This document shows, piece after piece, positions 35,524 through 46,011 of a stretch of DNA of 64,000 bases. Every line of letters starts with the position of its first letter. The stretch's first letter is position 1. Location: positions 248,001-312,000 of the forward strand of contig NZ_JAINDF010000006.1 of assembly GCF_023006325.1 (NCBI RefSeq). Direction: 5' to 3'. The notes under the pieces are model-generated. The model saw nothing but the letters and a program-made list of their open reading frames with translations. It was not told the DNA's origin and searched no databases. Made by a program: the position numbers and the translations under genes. The DNA is from Kordiimonas marina (lineage in GTDB: Bacteria > Pseudomonadota > Alphaproteobacteria > Sphingomonadales > Kordiimonadaceae).

Positions 35524-37200
35524 ATGACCGAAAGACTTTCCATATATATGGCACAGCTGAACCCGACGGTGGGGGCAGTGAAAGCCAATGCAGAAGCAAT
35601 CGCGGCGGCGTATGCCGATGCGGTGCTCGCGGGTGCTGATCTCGTGCTCACGCCTGAGCTGTCGATCGCCGGCTACCCGCCGGAGGATCTGGTCCTGAAG
35701 CCCTTCTTTGTGCGCACGGTCGCGCAGGCGGTGGAAGGCCTCGCGGAAATTACCTCGGGCGAGGGCGCGCCGGGGCTGGTCGTCGGCGGGCCGTGGGCCG
35801 AAGGCGACAAGCTTTATAATGCCGTGTTCCTCTTGGCGGGCGGCAAGGTTGCGGCTATCCGCTATAAGCATGAGCTGCCGAACTATGGCGTCTTCGACGA
35901 GAAGCGCGTGTTCGATTCCGGGCCGCTGATCGAACCGGTTGAATTCCGCGGCATCAAGCTCGGTATCATGATCTGCGAAGATATGTGGTTCCCGGCCGTC
36001 AGCAACCATCTGGCGGACCGCGGCGCTGAAATCCTGCTCGTGCCCACCTGCAGCCCCTATGAGGCGCGCAAGCATGACGAACGCAAATGGCAGGCGGGCC
36101 AGCGCGTCAAGGATACCGGCTTGCCGCTTGCTTTCTGTAATCAGGTTGGCGGGCAGGACGAACTGGTGTTCGATGGCGCCAGCTTCGCCATGTCGGCCGA
36201 TGGCCATATCGGTGTTCAGATGGACGCCTGGGCGGAAGCCGGGCTGCTGACCGAATGGTCGCGGAGCGCTGACGGCTGGTTTGTCTGCACGACCGTATTT
36301 GAAGGCCATGAGCCGGACGGCCTTGAAGGCATGTACCAGGCGATGATGCTGGGTCTCCGTGACTATATCACCAAGAACCGCTTCCCCGGTGTGATCCTCG
36401 GCCTGTCCGGCGGGATCGACAGCGCGCTGTCGGCCGCCGTCGCCGTCGATGCCCTGGGCGCGGACAAAGTTCACTGTGTGATGATGCCGTCCGTCTATAC
36501 CTCCGGCGAAAGCCTCGAGGACGCCGAGGCGTGCGCGCGCATGCTTGGGGTTCATTATGACATCGTCAGCATCAAGGACGGCGTTGAGGCATTCGGTGCC
36601 ATGCTTGGACCGCTTTTCGAAGGCACGGCGCCGGACACGACGGAAGAAAACATCCAGTCACGCCTGCGCGGTGTGCTGTTGATGGCGCTTTCGAACAAGT
36701 TCGGCAAAATGGTGCTGACGACCGGCAACAAGTCCGAGGTGTCGGTGGGCTACGCCACGCTCTATGGTGACATGTGCGGCGGCTATAGTGTGCTGAAGGA
36801 CGTCTATAAAACCGACGTGTTCGCGCTGTCGCGCTGGCGGAATGACAATCTGCCGCGGGGTGCCCAGGGGCCTGAGGGCACGGTGATGCCGGACCGCATC
36901 ATCACCAAGCCGCCGAGCGCCGAGCTGCGCGCCGACCAGAAAGACGAAGACAGCCTGCCGCCCTATGACGATCTGGACGATATGCTGCGCTGTCTGGTCG
37001 ATGAGGAAATGTCGGTTGCCGACATTGTCGCGCGCGGGCATGACGCATCAACGGTTGCACGCATCGAACACCTGCTGTACATCGCCGAATACAAACGGCG
37101 GCAGGCGTCGCCCGGTGTGAAAATCACCCGCAAGAATTTCGGCCGCGACCGGCGGTACCCAATTACCAACGGGTTCCGCTCCGCGCGCAAGGACGGCTAG
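35524..37200 (+). CDS. nadE: Glutamine-dependent NAD+ synthetase
   Basis: A 558-residue two-domain enzyme that makes NAD+ from deamido-NAD+. The N-terminal nitrilase-type glutaminase domain has LTPELSIAGYPPEDL (Glu), RYKHELPNYGVFDE (Lys) and MICEDMWFP (Cys). The C-terminal synthetase domain has the PP-loop LSGGIDSAL and TTGNKSEVSVGYATLYGDMCGGY. Full length, with its own transcription unit after the upstream terminator. gltX follows after 34 bases. Confidence 0.96.
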   Translation: MTERLSIYMAQLNPTVGAVKANAEAIAAAYADAVLAGADLVLTPELSIAGYPPEDLVLKPFFVRTVAQAVEGLAEITSGEGAPGLVVGGPWAEGDKLYNAVFLLAGGKVAAIRYKHELPNYGVFDEKRVFDSGPLIEPVEFRGIKLGIMICEDMWFPAVSNHLADRGAEILLVPTCSPYEARKHDERKWQAGQRVKDTGLPLAFCNQVGGQDELVFDGASFAMSADGHIGVQMDAWAEAGLLTEWSRSADGWFVCTTVFEGHEPDGLEGMYQAMMLGLRDYITKNRFPGVILGLSGGIDSALSAAVAVDALGADKVHCVMMPSVYTSGESLEDAEACARMLGVHYDIVSIKDGVEAFGAMLGPLFEGTAPDTTEENIQSRLRGVLLMALSNKFGKMVLTTGNKSEVSVGYATLYGDMCGGYSVLKDVYKTDVFALSRWRNDNLPRGAQGPEGTVMPDRIITKPPSAELRADQKDEDSLPPYDDLDDMLRCLVDEEMSVADIVARGHDASTVARIEHLLYIAEYKRRQASPGVKITRKNFGRDRRYPITNGFRSARKDG

Positions 37201-37234
37201 GCCGCCCACCCACTTAACTGACTGGATAGGTAAT

Positions 37235-38566
37235 ATGACTGTCAAGGTTCGCTTCGCTCCGTCGCCCACCGGTAAACTGCATCTGGGCAATATCCGCGCT
37301 GCCCTCGTAAACTGGATGTATGCGCGACAGCAGGGCGGCACCTTCTTCCTCCGGATCGACGATACCGACCGTGAGCGGTCGACCGAGGAAAATGTCGACG
37401 ACATCAAGAAGGACCTGACCTGGCTTGGCCTTAATTGGGATGAGACCTTCCGTCAGAGCGACCGTTTCGCCCGCTATGACGGTGTGGTCGACAAGCTGAA
37501 GGCCGATGGCCGCCTGTACGCCTGCTATGAAACCGCCGAAGAGCTGGAGATGAAACGCAAGATCCAGCTCGGCCGTGGCAAGCCGCCGGTTTATGACCGT
37601 GCGGGCCTTTCGCTTACCGATGATGAGAAGGCCGCATATGAGGCCGAGGGCCGCAAGCCGCACTGGCGCTTCAAGCTCAACCTGCCGGGCCGGGTGGACT
37701 GGACCGACCTGATCCGCGGTGACGTTTCCATCGACCTCGAATCACTTTCCGACCCGATTCTGATTCGCGAAGATGGCTCCTATCTCTATACGCTGCCGAG
37801 CGTGGTGGACGATGTCGATTACGGCATCACCCATATCGTGCGCGGTGAGGACCATGTGACCAACTCCGCGGTTCAGGTGGAGATTTTCGAAGCCCTCGGT
37901 GCCCGCGCGCCCGAGATGGCGCACTTCGCGCTCCTGACCGGTAAGGGCGGTGAAGGCCTTTCGAAGCGCTACGGCGCCATGTCGATCGGTGAATACCGCG
38001 ACGAAGCCGGACTTGAGCCCATGTCTGTGGTTTCGCTGCTCGCGCGTGTTGGCACCAGCGAGCCGATTGAGGCATTCGCCGACGTCCAGCCGCTCATCGA
38101 TGCGTTCGATTTCGGCAAGTTCGGCCGCTCGACCGCCAAGCTCGATACGGCAGAGCTTGAGCACCTGAACGCGAAAATCCTGCATATGACGCCGTTTGAA
38201 AAGGTCGCCGACCGTCTCGAGGGTGTCGACGAAGCCATGTGGGAAACGCTCAAGCCGAACCTTGAGAAGCTGCATGACATCCGTGAATGGCTCGCCATCA
38301 TCAACGGCCCGGTTGAGCCGGTCATCGAAGACGCGGCCCATATGGCCAAGTGCCATGACCTGCTGCCCGCGGGTGACATCACCGCCGACACCTGGAAGGC
38401 CTGGACCGATGTGATCAAGGCTGAGACCGGTGTGAAGGGCCGCGGCCTCTTTATGCCGCTCCGCCAGGCGCTCACGGGGCAGGACCATGGCCCGGACATG
38501 TCGGCTTTGCTGCCGCTTCTCGGCCGCGACAAGGTGCTTGCCCGGCTGATGGGCAAAAGCGCCTGA
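37235..38566 (+). CDS. gltX: Glutamate-tRNA ligase
   Basis: A 443-residue class I aminoacyl-tRNA synthetase. The HIGH-type motif is [13 protein letters not shown] and the KMSKS-type motif is GEGLSKRYG. The length is slightly short, as in a common alphaproteobacterial branch. Two GltX paralogues are frequent in these bacteria, so a second copy may lie elsewhere, and this one may prefer tRNA-Glu or tRNA-Gln. cysS follows at once. Confidence 0.95.
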   Translation: MTVKVRFAPSPTGKLHLGNIRAALVNWMYARQQGGTFFLRIDDTDRERSTEENVDDIKKDLTWLGLNWDETFRQSDRFARYDGVVDKLKADGRLYACYETAEELEMKRKIQLGRGKPPVYDRAGLSLTDDEKAAYEAEGRKPHWRFKLNLPGRVDWTDLIRGDVSIDLESLSDPILIREDGSYLYTLPSVVDDVDYGITHIVRGEDHVTNSAVQVEIFEALGARAPEMAHFALLTGKGGEGLSKRYGAMSIGEYRDEAGLEPMSVVSLLARVGTSEPIEAFADVQPLIDAFDFGKFGRSTAKLDTAELEHLNAKILHMTPFEKVADRLEGVDEAMWETLKPNLEKLHDIREWLAIINGPVEPVIEDAAHMAKCHDLLPAGDITADTWKAWTDVIKAETGVKGRGLFMPLRQALTGQDHGPDMSALLPLLGRDKVLARLMGKSA

Positions 38567-38579
38567 TTTGGAGGGGCTG

Positions 38580-39917
38580 ATGACCGAGATCCAGCTCTAC
38601 AACACGCTCGCGCGCGCCAAACAGGCGTTTGAGCCGATCGACCCCGCCAACGTACGCATGTATGTCTGCGGGCCGACGGTCTATAACTATGCCCATATCG
38701 GCAACGCGCGTCCTGTTGTGGTGTTCGACATGTTGTTCCGGCTTCTCCGTCATGTTTATGGTGCGGAGCACGTCACCTACGCCCGCAACATCACCGACAT
38801 CGACGACAAGATCATGAAGGCGGCGGCGGACGAGGGCGTCAGCATCAAGGCGATCAGCGCCCGCTATGCCAAGGCCTATCAGGACGATATGGCCGCCCTT
38901 GGGGCTTTGGACCCGACGATCCAGCCGAAGGCGACCGAGCATCTGTCCGAGATGATCAAGATGATGCAGTCGCTGATCCAGAAGGGCCACGCCTATGTCG
39001 CTGAAGGGCATGTGATGTTCAACGTGCCCTCGATGGAGACTTATGGCCGCCTGTCCGGACATTCGCGCGATGAGCTGATCGCGGGGGCCCGCGTCGATGT
39101 CGCGCCCTATAAGAAGGACCCGGCCGATTTCGTGCTGTGGAAGCCGTCGACCGAGGACCAGCCGGGCTGGATGAGCCCGTGGGGCCGTGGCCGCCCGGGC
39201 TGGCACCTTGAATGCTCCTGCATGATCGAGAAGCACCTGGGCGAGACCATCGACATCCACGGCGGCGGGCAGGATCTGATCTTCCCGCACCATGAGAATG
39301 AGATCGCGCAGAGCGAATGCAGCCACGGCGCCCAGTTCGTGCGCTACTGGATGCATAACGGCTATCTGACCGTGGACGGCGAGAAAATGTCCAAGTCGCT
39401 CGGCAACTTCCACACCGTGCATGACCTGATCAAGGATCATCCGGGGGAAGCGCTGCGCATGAGCTTGCTCACCGCGCATTACCGCCAGCCGGTGGACTTT
39501 TCGCTCGACGGTGTCGCTGAGCAGAAGCGCAGGCTGGACCGCTGGTACCGCCTGACGGACGGTGTCGAGGCTACTGCGGAAGTGCCGCAGACAGTGATTG
39601 AAGCCCTCGCGGATGATCTCAACACCCCGCGGGCTATTTCGGCGCTCGATGCGCTCGCCACCAAGGAAACGGCCGCTGAGCTGAAAGCCGGCGCCCAGTT
39701 CATGGGCTTCCTGAACCAGGACGCGAACGCCTGGTTCCAGGGCGGCGCGACCGATGAGCTGGAAGCCGCCGAGATCGAAGCGATGATAACCGCCCGCAAG
39801 AATGCGCGGGCGAACAAGGATTTCGCCGAATCCGACCGTATCCGCGATGCTTTGCTCGCGAAGGGGATCGTGCTTGAAGACGGTCCAAACGGGACGACTT
39901 GGCGCCGTAAGGACTGA
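38580..39917 (+). CDS. cysS: Cysteine-tRNA ligase
   Basis: A 445-residue class I synthetase. The HIGH motif is in [11 protein letters not shown] and the KMSKS motif is [11 protein letters not shown]. Zinc ligands are visible as MYVCGPTVY near the start, HLECSCMI, and [10 protein letters not shown]. The ATG at 38580 follows a GAGGGG site; a TTG at 38568 would add four residues. It lies 13 bases after gltX, and a methyltransferase gene starts three bases after its stop, so the three are one unit. Confidence 0.97.
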   Translation: MTEIQLYNTLARAKQAFEPIDPANVRMYVCGPTVYNYAHIGNARPVVVFDMLFRLLRHVYGAEHVTYARNITDIDDKIMKAAADEGVSIKAISARYAKAYQDDMAALGALDPTIQPKATEHLSEMIKMMQSLIQKGHAYVAEGHVMFNVPSMETYGRLSGHSRDELIAGARVDVAPYKKDPADFVLWKPSTEDQPGWMSPWGRGRPGWHLECSCMIEKHLGETIDIHGGGQDLIFPHHENEIAQSECSHGAQFVRYWMHNGYLTVDGEKMSKSLGNFHTVHDLIKDHPGEALRMSLLTAHYRQPVDFSLDGVAEQKRRLDRWYRLTDGVEATAEVPQTVIEALADDLNTPRAISALDALATKETAAELKAGAQFMGFLNQDANAWFQGGATDELEAAEIEAMITARKNARANKDFAESDRIRDALLAKGIVLEDGPNGTTWRRKD

Positions 39918-39920
39918 GGA

Positions 39921-40661
39921 ATGACTGAAACCAACCTTCAACCCGCTATCATTCTCGTGCGGCCGCAGCTTGGCGAAAATATCGGCAAGGCGGCGCGGGC
40001 GATGCTGAACTTCGGCCTGACCGAGATGCGGCTTGTCGCCCCGCGGGACGGCTGGCCCAACCCGGCGGCAGGCCCTACCGCGTCCGGCGCCGATCAGATC
40101 CTTGATGATGCGCAGGTATTCGAGACGGTCGCTGACGCGATTGCCGACTGTACCCATGTTTATGCCGCCACCGTGCGGGACCGCGATATGCCGAAACCGG
40201 TGGTGACGCCGCGGGAAGCCGCAGGCCAGATGCATGAGATCATCAGGGCCGGGTCGCGCCCCGCTATCCTGTTCGGGCCGGAACGCGCCGGGCTTACCAA
40301 TGACGATGTTTCGCTGGCCGATACGGTGCTCACCGTGCCGGTGAATCCGGGGTTCGGTAGCCTGAACCTTGCCCAGGCGGTCATTCTGGCGGCGTATGAA
40401 TATTACCAGCACGGTAATGAAACCCCTGCCTACCAGCCGTCCCACCCGGAAGGCGCCGCGAACAAGCAGGAACTTCTGGGCCTGGTGGAGCATATCGAAA
40501 CGGAGCTTGGCAAACGCGGTTTCTTCCGCAGCGAAGACCGCCGCGAAACCCAGGTCAGGATGATCCGTAACCTGATCCAGAATGCGCACTTCTCCTCACA
40601 GGAAGTGCAGACATTGCGCGGTATCGTCAAATCGCTGACCCTGGAACCCTTTGAGCGCTAG
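39921..40661 (+). CDS. trmJ: TrmJ-like SpoU family RNA 2'-O-methyltransferase
   Basis: A 246-residue SPOUT methyltransferase. The knot motifs ILVRPQLGENIGKAARAMLNFG, ILFGPERAGLTNDD and VPVNPGFGSLNLAQAV bind S-adenosylmethionine. TrmJ methylates the ribose at position 32 of several tRNAs. The C-terminal helical extension (residues 165-245) fits TrmJ/LasT. The exact target is not certain from sequence alone. Confidence 0.85.
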   Translation: MTETNLQPAIILVRPQLGENIGKAARAMLNFGLTEMRLVAPRDGWPNPAAGPTASGADQILDDAQVFETVADAIADCTHVYAATVRDRDMPKPVVTPREAAGQMHEIIRAGSRPAILFGPERAGLTNDDVSLADTVLTVPVNPGFGSLNLAQAVILAAYEYYQHGNETPAYQPSHPEGAANKQELLGLVEHIETELGKRGFFRSEDRRETQVRMIRNLIQNAHFSSQEVQTLRGIVKSLTLEPFER

Positions 40662-40774
40662 GCCTTTCCGCTCTTTCCGCTCTTGCCGTTCATCTGCTGT
40701 ACAGCGTCTTTCGTTTTTAATCGCACCCGGTTAGAGTGTGGCTGACTTCACCGTGAGAGGGAGAGGAAGACCGA

Positions 40775-41434
40775 ATGTCATTTCTGGGCATGATCGCGAT
40801 TGTCGCCACCCTGTTTCAGGGTGGGGTTGATGCCACGGGGACGGCTATCGCCCGTCCGCTCGGTGAAGCGCATGAGGACCCGTCGACAGGTAACTACTAT
40901 CAGATATTCCAGTTTTACGGCCCTAAACCCTACACGTGGGCCCATGCCAAACATATGGTGCACGGCTATATCTATGAAGGCCGGGTAGGGCAGCTTGCTT
41001 CGGTCAAGACGCTGGAAACCCATTATTTCCTGCTGCTCCAGTTCCCGGAAATGCGCAAGCACAAAACCTGGATCGGCCTCAGTGCCCAGTGTAATGAGCA
41101 AGCCGACCTGGAATGGCTCGACGGCACGAAGCTGGAGGATACCAATTTCCGGGCCTGGGCCGCGGATGCGCAGCGGAAGATCAGCCGGACCTGCCGTGAC
41201 CACCGCTTGAGTGGCAATATCTACCCGATCTATTACATGCCGGACGCATTTGGCGTGCGCTGGGAAATGGGCCAGTCAAACACCGACATCGAATATATGG
41301 TGGTCGAATTCCCGAAATCTGAGGACCCGAAAGCCGCCGGCCAAAAATCCGACAGTAAAGACAAGCCGGAGGGGGCTAAGGATTCAGGCACGAAAAAACC
41401 GGCAGACGACAAAGGGCCATCTGCCGGTCGGTAA
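40775..41434 (+). CDS. Secreted C-type-lectin-like domain protein
   Basis: A 219-residue protein with a short hydrophobic N-terminus (residues 1-20). Residues about 42-182 follow the C-type lectin pattern: YTWAHAKHMV, GQLASVKTLETHYFLLL, WIGL at 99-102, LEWLDGTKLEDTNFRAW and a final IEYMVVEF strand. Two cysteines (106, 140) could pair. The calcium-binding EPN/QPD loop is not evident. The last 35 residues are charged and low complexity. Function is unknown; binding to a sugar or a protein partner is possible. The ATG follows a strong GAGAGGGAGAGG site. Its 3' end carries the hemB terminator of the opposite strand. Confidence 0.75.
   Translation: MSFLGMIAIVATLFQGGVDATGTAIARPLGEAHEDPSTGNYYQIFQFYGPKPYTWAHAKHMVHGYIYEGRVGQLASVKTLETHYFLLLQFPEMRKHKTWIGLSAQCNEQADLEWLDGTKLEDTNFRAWAADAQRKISRTCRDHRLSGNIYPIYYMPDAFGVRWEMGQSNTDIEYMVVEFPKSEDPKAAGQKSDSKDKPEGAKDSGTKKPADDKGPSAGR
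41393..41428 (-). terminator. hemB terminator inside the neighbouring coding end
   Basis: On the minus strand TCTGCCGGT closes a stem with ACCGGCAGA (41398-41406 and 41420-41428 on plus) and is followed by six T bases. It lies 20 bases beyond the hemB stop and within the last codons of the lectin-like gene. Confidence 0.8.
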
Positions 41435-41446
41435 CGGGACCGTTTC

Positions 41447-42532
<1,086 letters not shown>

Positions 42533-42685
42533 CTACAAAAAGGCAAGGGGGCCTGTCACGCTTTGTGATAATTTTGCGTGCAATTTTGATCGAATTTTAG
42601 CATTAACAAAGCATTAGGACTTGTCGCACACAGTGTCATGCACAAGATTCGACGAAAAATCGTCCTAAATTCAGGCAGGTTTAAT

Positions 42686-43165
42686 ATGAGCAGCTACGAT
42701 TTTAACGACCCGAAGTTCCTATTCCTGGACATATTGTCCCTGGTGGAACGTCTGCACCGGCGCCTTCTTGATGTTCTCAAGAACCATCTTGAGCATATCG
42801 GCAAGAACGACCTGAACCCGGTTCAAGCGCTTCTTCTGCATAACGTGGCGGACCATGAAATGACCGCGGGCGAGCTGAAGACCCGGGGCTATTACCAGGG
42901 GTCCAACGTCTCCTATAACCTCAAGAAACTGGTGGAAATGGGCTATCTGCGCCATGAACGCTCGGATTATGATCGCCGTGCCGTCCGTATTTCGCTGACC
43001 GACAAGGGCTACGAAATCCGTGACGTGATCGACGGCCTTTATGAGCGCCAGCTTGAGGAACTGCTGCAGGATGACCTTATCTCGCACGACGAGCTGAAGC
43101 ACCTGCGCAAGAACCTCAGGAACCTGGAACGCTACTGGTCCGACAAACTTCATTTCGGTCTTTGA
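42686..43165 (+). CDS. MarR-type winged helix regulator (LdtR-like)
   Basis: A 159-residue regulator. The winged helix runs from about residue 45 to 115: MTAGELKTRGYYQGSNVSYNLKKLVEMGYL and the wing RSDYDRRAVRISLT. Long N- and C-terminal helices form the dimer. The GYYQGSNVSYN helix is typical of LdtR, an alphaproteobacterial regulator of L,D-transpeptidase and stress genes. The ATG at 42686 follows a GGCAGGT site. The 246-base upstream gap is AT-rich and has an imperfect CtrA-like site (TTAA-N7-TTAG at 42603). Confidence 0.87.
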   Translation: MSSYDFNDPKFLFLDILSLVERLHRRLLDVLKNHLEHIGKNDLNPVQALLLHNVADHEMTAGELKTRGYYQGSNVSYNLKKLVEMGYLRHERSDYDRRAVRISLTDKGYEIRDVIDGLYERQLEELLQDDLISHDELKHLRKNLRNLERYWSDKLHFGL

Positions 43166-43300
43166 CTTTAGGCAAGAACCTGCTCATCGGTTTTTCCTAT
43201 ATCTGTGTGCGACAATTTCGACGCTGGACTGCAACACCAGCATTGCGTTAAAGGAATCCCACCGCTAAAATCCGGTGGTAAGCAGCAGACGGATACCGTG

Positions 43301-44521
43301 ATGGATTACGAAAAGATTTTTGCCGACGCGATTGGGGCCATTCGCGAAGAAGGCCGTTATCGGGTCTTTGCAGATATTTCGCGGGAGCGGGGCAACTTCC
43401 CCCGAGCGCTTCGGCATGACGCAGGCGATAACGCCCGGTCGATCACGGTCTGGTGCTCCAATGATTATCTCGGTATGGGCCAGCACCCGAAGGTGCTTGA
43501 AGCCATGCACAAGGCGCTGGATGAAACCGGCGCTGGGGCAGGCGGAACCCGCAATATCGCTGGGAATAACCACTATCACGTCCTCTTGGAACAGGAACTT
43601 GCCGACCTGCATGGCAAGGAAGCTGCGCTCCTGTTTACGTCGGGCTACATTTCCAACGAAGCCACGCTGTCGACCGTTGCCAAGGTTCTGCCGGGCTGCA
43701 TCATCTTCTCCGATGAGATGAACCATGCCTCGATGATCCAGGGCATCCGCAACAGCGGCGCGCAGAAACATATTTTCCGTCATAACGATCTCGAGCACCT
43801 GGAAGAGCTTCTTAAAGCTGCTGACCCGGATGCGCCGAAGATCATCGCCTTTGAGTCGGTTTATTCGATGGACGGCGATATCGCGCCGATCGCCAAGATT
43901 TGCGATCTGGCCGACAAATATGGCGCCATGACCTATCTGGACGAAGTTCATGCGGTTGGCCTGTACGGCCGTCGTGGCGGCGGCGTGTCCGACCGCGACG
44001 AGGTTGCTGAGCGTCTGACCATCATTGAAGGCACGCTCGGCAAGGCGTTTGGGGTTATGGGCGGTTATATCGCCTCCTCGAAAACGCTGGTCGATGTGAT
44101 CCGCAGCTATGCGTCCGGCTTTATCTTCACCACCGCGCTGAGCCCGGTTCTCGCGGCTGGTGCCCTGGCCAGCATTCGTCACCTGAAGCAAAGTGGCGCG
44201 GAACGCTCGCTGCACCAGGAGCGGGCGGCTGCGCTCAAAGCGCGCCTGAAGGCGGCAAACCTGCCGGTGATGGACTCGGAAAGCCATATCGTGCCGGTCT
44301 TTATCGGGGACCCGATCCTGTGCAAGGATGTTTCCGACCTGCTGCTCAACGAATATGGCATCTATGTCCAGCCGATCAATTTCCCGACGGTGCCGCGCGG
44401 CACGGAGCGCCTGCGCTTCACGCCAGGTCCGCTGCATGACGACACCGCCATGGATGCGCTGGTTGAGGCCCTCAGCGATGTCTGGCAGCGCCTGAACCTC
44501 AAGCGGGCTGTGGGCTGTTAA
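43301..44521 (+). CDS. hemA: 5-aminolevulinate synthase
   Basis: A 406-residue PLP enzyme that condenses glycine with succinyl-CoA, the C4 haem route of alphaproteobacteria. Lys248 in [14 protein letters not shown] matches the PLP lysine of the Rhodobacter enzyme. [17 protein letters not shown] and [12 protein letters not shown] are conserved. The ATG at 43301 agrees with the usual MDYEKIF start; the frame runs on upstream. About 135 bases after the LdtR-like gene are free for a promoter. Confidence 0.96.
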   Translation: MDYEKIFADAIGAIREEGRYRVFADISRERGNFPRALRHDAGDNARSITVWCSNDYLGMGQHPKVLEAMHKALDETGAGAGGTRNIAGNNHYHVLLEQELADLHGKEAALLFTSGYISNEATLSTVAKVLPGCIIFSDEMNHASMIQGIRNSGAQKHIFRHNDLEHLEELLKAADPDAPKIIAFESVYSMDGDIAPIAKICDLADKYGAMTYLDEVHAVGLYGRRGGGVSDRDEVAERLTIIEGTLGKAFGVMGGYIASSKTLVDVIRSYASGFIFTTALSPVLAAGALASIRHLKQSGAERSLHQERAAALKARLKAANLPVMDSESHIVPVFIGDPILCKDVSDLLLNEYGIYVQPINFPTVPRGTERLRFTPGPLHDDTAMDALVEALSDVWQRLNLKRAVGC

Positions 44522-44541
44522 GAAACCCAGAAAGGGCGCTC

Positions 44542-44763
44542 ATGCCTGAGACTGGTGAAGTTCTCATAGAAATTACGCAGATGGGCAATTCGGTCCGGGT
44601 GTGTGCTGTGTGCACACGGACCGGGACGGAGGTCTCTATCGTCGGGGACCCCCGGGCCAGCAGGCGAGAGCTTGAGATGCTGGCTATGCGCAAATTGCAG
44701 TATGTGATGAACCGGGACGAAAAGAAGCCGGTGGTGGAAAACAAAAAAGGGCTGATCGTTTGA
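44542..44763 (+). CDS. DUF6898-like small protein
   Basis: A 73-residue cytosolic protein. The pattern GEVLIEITQMGNSVRVCAV, TGTEVSIVGDP, then a helix ending AMRKLQYVM is shared with small alphaproteobacterial proteins that I recall as DUF6898. Function is unknown. It starts 20 bases after hemA with an AGAAAGGGCG site, so it is probably cotranscribed. The stop codon lies inside the terminator hairpin. Confidence 0.75.
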   Translation: MPETGEVLIEITQMGNSVRVCAVCTRTGTEVSIVGDPRASRRELEMLAMRKLQYVMNRDEKKPVVENKKGLIV

Positions 44764-44776
44764 TCAGCCCTTTTTT
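44743..44776. terminator. Bidirectional terminator between hemA unit and mucR
   Basis: GGGCTGATC (44749-44757) pairs with GATCAGCCC (44762-44770). Six A bases precede and six T bases follow, so it can work in both directions. It overlaps the stop codon at 44761. Confidence 0.92.
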
Positions 44777-44795
44777 GTTGGCGATGGGGTGGCAA

Positions 44796-45203
44796 TTATC
44801 GTTTTTTGCCGAGGCCGATTTTCTTTGCGAATTCTGAACGGCGGGCAGCATAGCTTGGCGCCACCATCGGATAATCGGCCGGAAGCCCCCATTTGGCCCG
44901 ATATTCCTCGGGGCTCAGGTCATAGCGCGAGCGCAGATAGCGCTTGAGCATCTTGAGCTTTTTCCCGTCTTCGAGGCAAATGATATAGTCATTGGTGTAG
45001 GATTTTTTTATGGGAACAGCAGGAGTCTGCTGGTTCGCAGTCGTTTGTTGATCGGTGCCCAAGTTGGTCAGCGTTGAATATACGGTCTTGATGACGTCAG
45101 GAAGATCGCCGGATGATACCGTATTGTTGCTGACATAAGCGGTGACAATATCAGCCGCTAACCCGAGCATGGAATCAACAATAGTAGTATTATCGCCTGA
45201 CAT
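44796..45203 (-). CDS. mucR: MucR/Ros family transcriptional regulator
   Basis: A 135-residue regulator. Residues 71-132 form the Ros/MucR domain: IICLEDGKKLKMLKRYL, then YDLSPEEYRAKWGLPADYPMVAPSYA. Cys76 and Asp79 hold the first two positions of the usual metal site, but the two histidines (KRHL..H) are Tyr89 and Tyr94 here, so zinc may not bind. MucR proteins silence AT-rich targets and control exopolysaccharide, motility and cell-cycle genes. The upstream region is AT-rich and has a perfect CtrA-like box. Confidence 0.93.
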   Translation of the reverse strand: MSGDNTTIVDSMLGLAADIVTAYVSNNTVSSGDLPDVIKTVYSTLTNLGTDQQTTANQQTPAVPIKKSYTNDYIICLEDGKKLKMLKRYLRSRYDLSPEEYRAKWGLPADYPMVAPSYAARRSEFAKKIGLGKKR

Positions 45204-45516
45204 TAATTCTATGCTCCGATTTTAATGATACGTTCGGTCCGGTTATTTGCAGCATTTCAATGACAAATTCAACAGCAAATAGTAGTCGTGCCCAATTTTA
45301 ATCCTTAATAAACTGTTAATAAATGCATGTTGCAAGTAATCGGCAGTCTTTTCTGTGTCATTACTCAAAACAGTTCGGAATGCGATTCCGTGTCTTGGGT
45401 TCGGGAGATGAGTGTGCTATCCAGACGCCACAGAACCGGCGGCTTCCAGCTCTTTCCGATGCTCCTGGCGTTGCCGAGGTAAGACCCATCATCGTTTAGT
45501 AAAAAAGGCCATCGCC
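45204..45516. other. AT-rich divergent region between mucR and rpiB
   Basis: A 313-base gap without a convincing gene. The half next to mucR is markedly AT-rich with several TTAA and TAAT steps, suitable for MucR self-binding, and contains the CtrA-like box at 45305. The half next to rpiB has normal base composition; the rpiB frame is open there but unconserved. Confidence 0.6.
45305..45319. promoter_or_regulatory. CtrA-like box (TTAA-N7-TTAA)
   Basis: TTAA at 45305-45308 and 45316-45319 have the exact seven-base spacing. It lies about 100 bases upstream of mucR (minus) and 200 upstream of rpiB. Confidence 0.45.
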
Positions 45517-45960
45517 ATGACCGCAGAAACCATCGCCGTTGCCAGCGATCACGCAGGGTACGATTTAAAAGAATTTATCAAAGAAGAGCTCGAAAACCGG
45601 GGCTTTGAGGTGCTTGACCTGGGCACGCATGGCCGGGAGTCGGTCGACTATCCTGACTATGGCGCCGCCATGGGCGAAGCCATCGCCAGCGGCAAGGTGG
45701 GGCGCGGTGTTGTCGTCTGCGGTTCGGGTATCGGAATCTCGATTGCGGCCAACCGCAACCCGGCGGTGCGCGCAGCTCTCTGCCAGGACGGCCTGATGGC
45801 GCGTCTTTCCCGCCTGCATAACGACGCCAACGTTTTGGCCCTTGGTGCGCGTCTTATTGGTATTGAGACAGCTAAGGATTGCCTCGACAATTTCCTGGAT
45901 ACCGATTTTGAGGGCGGCCGCCATCAAAGGCGGGTCGACAAACTCGGTACTTCCAATTAA
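45517..45960 (+). CDS. rpiB: Ribose 5-phosphate isomerase B
   Basis: A 147-residue isomerase of ribose 5-phosphate and ribulose 5-phosphate. Conserved parts are IAVASDHAGYDLK, LGTHGRESVDYPDY, VVCGSGIGISIAANR with the active cysteine, and HNDANVLALGAR. The ATG at 45517 follows an AAAAAAGG site; upstream codons in frame are unconserved. It heads the conserved rpiB-glyA-nrdR-rib order. Confidence 0.95.
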   Translation: MTAETIAVASDHAGYDLKEFIKEELENRGFEVLDLGTHGRESVDYPDYGAAMGEAIASGKVGRGVVVCGSGIGISIAANRNPAVRAALCQDGLMARLSRLHNDANVLALGARLIGIETAKDCLDNFLDTDFEGGRHQRRVDKLGTSN

Positions 45961-46011
45961 ACCAGCTTTCAGTTCGCTTCCATCATCCATAGTGCGCAGG
46001 GGTTATTGCCA

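Noticed and set aside
38472-40589. Minus-strand frame of 705 codons across cysS and the methyltransferase gene
   Set aside because: It is the antisense of two well-conserved genes and has Arg/His-rich, domain-free composition.
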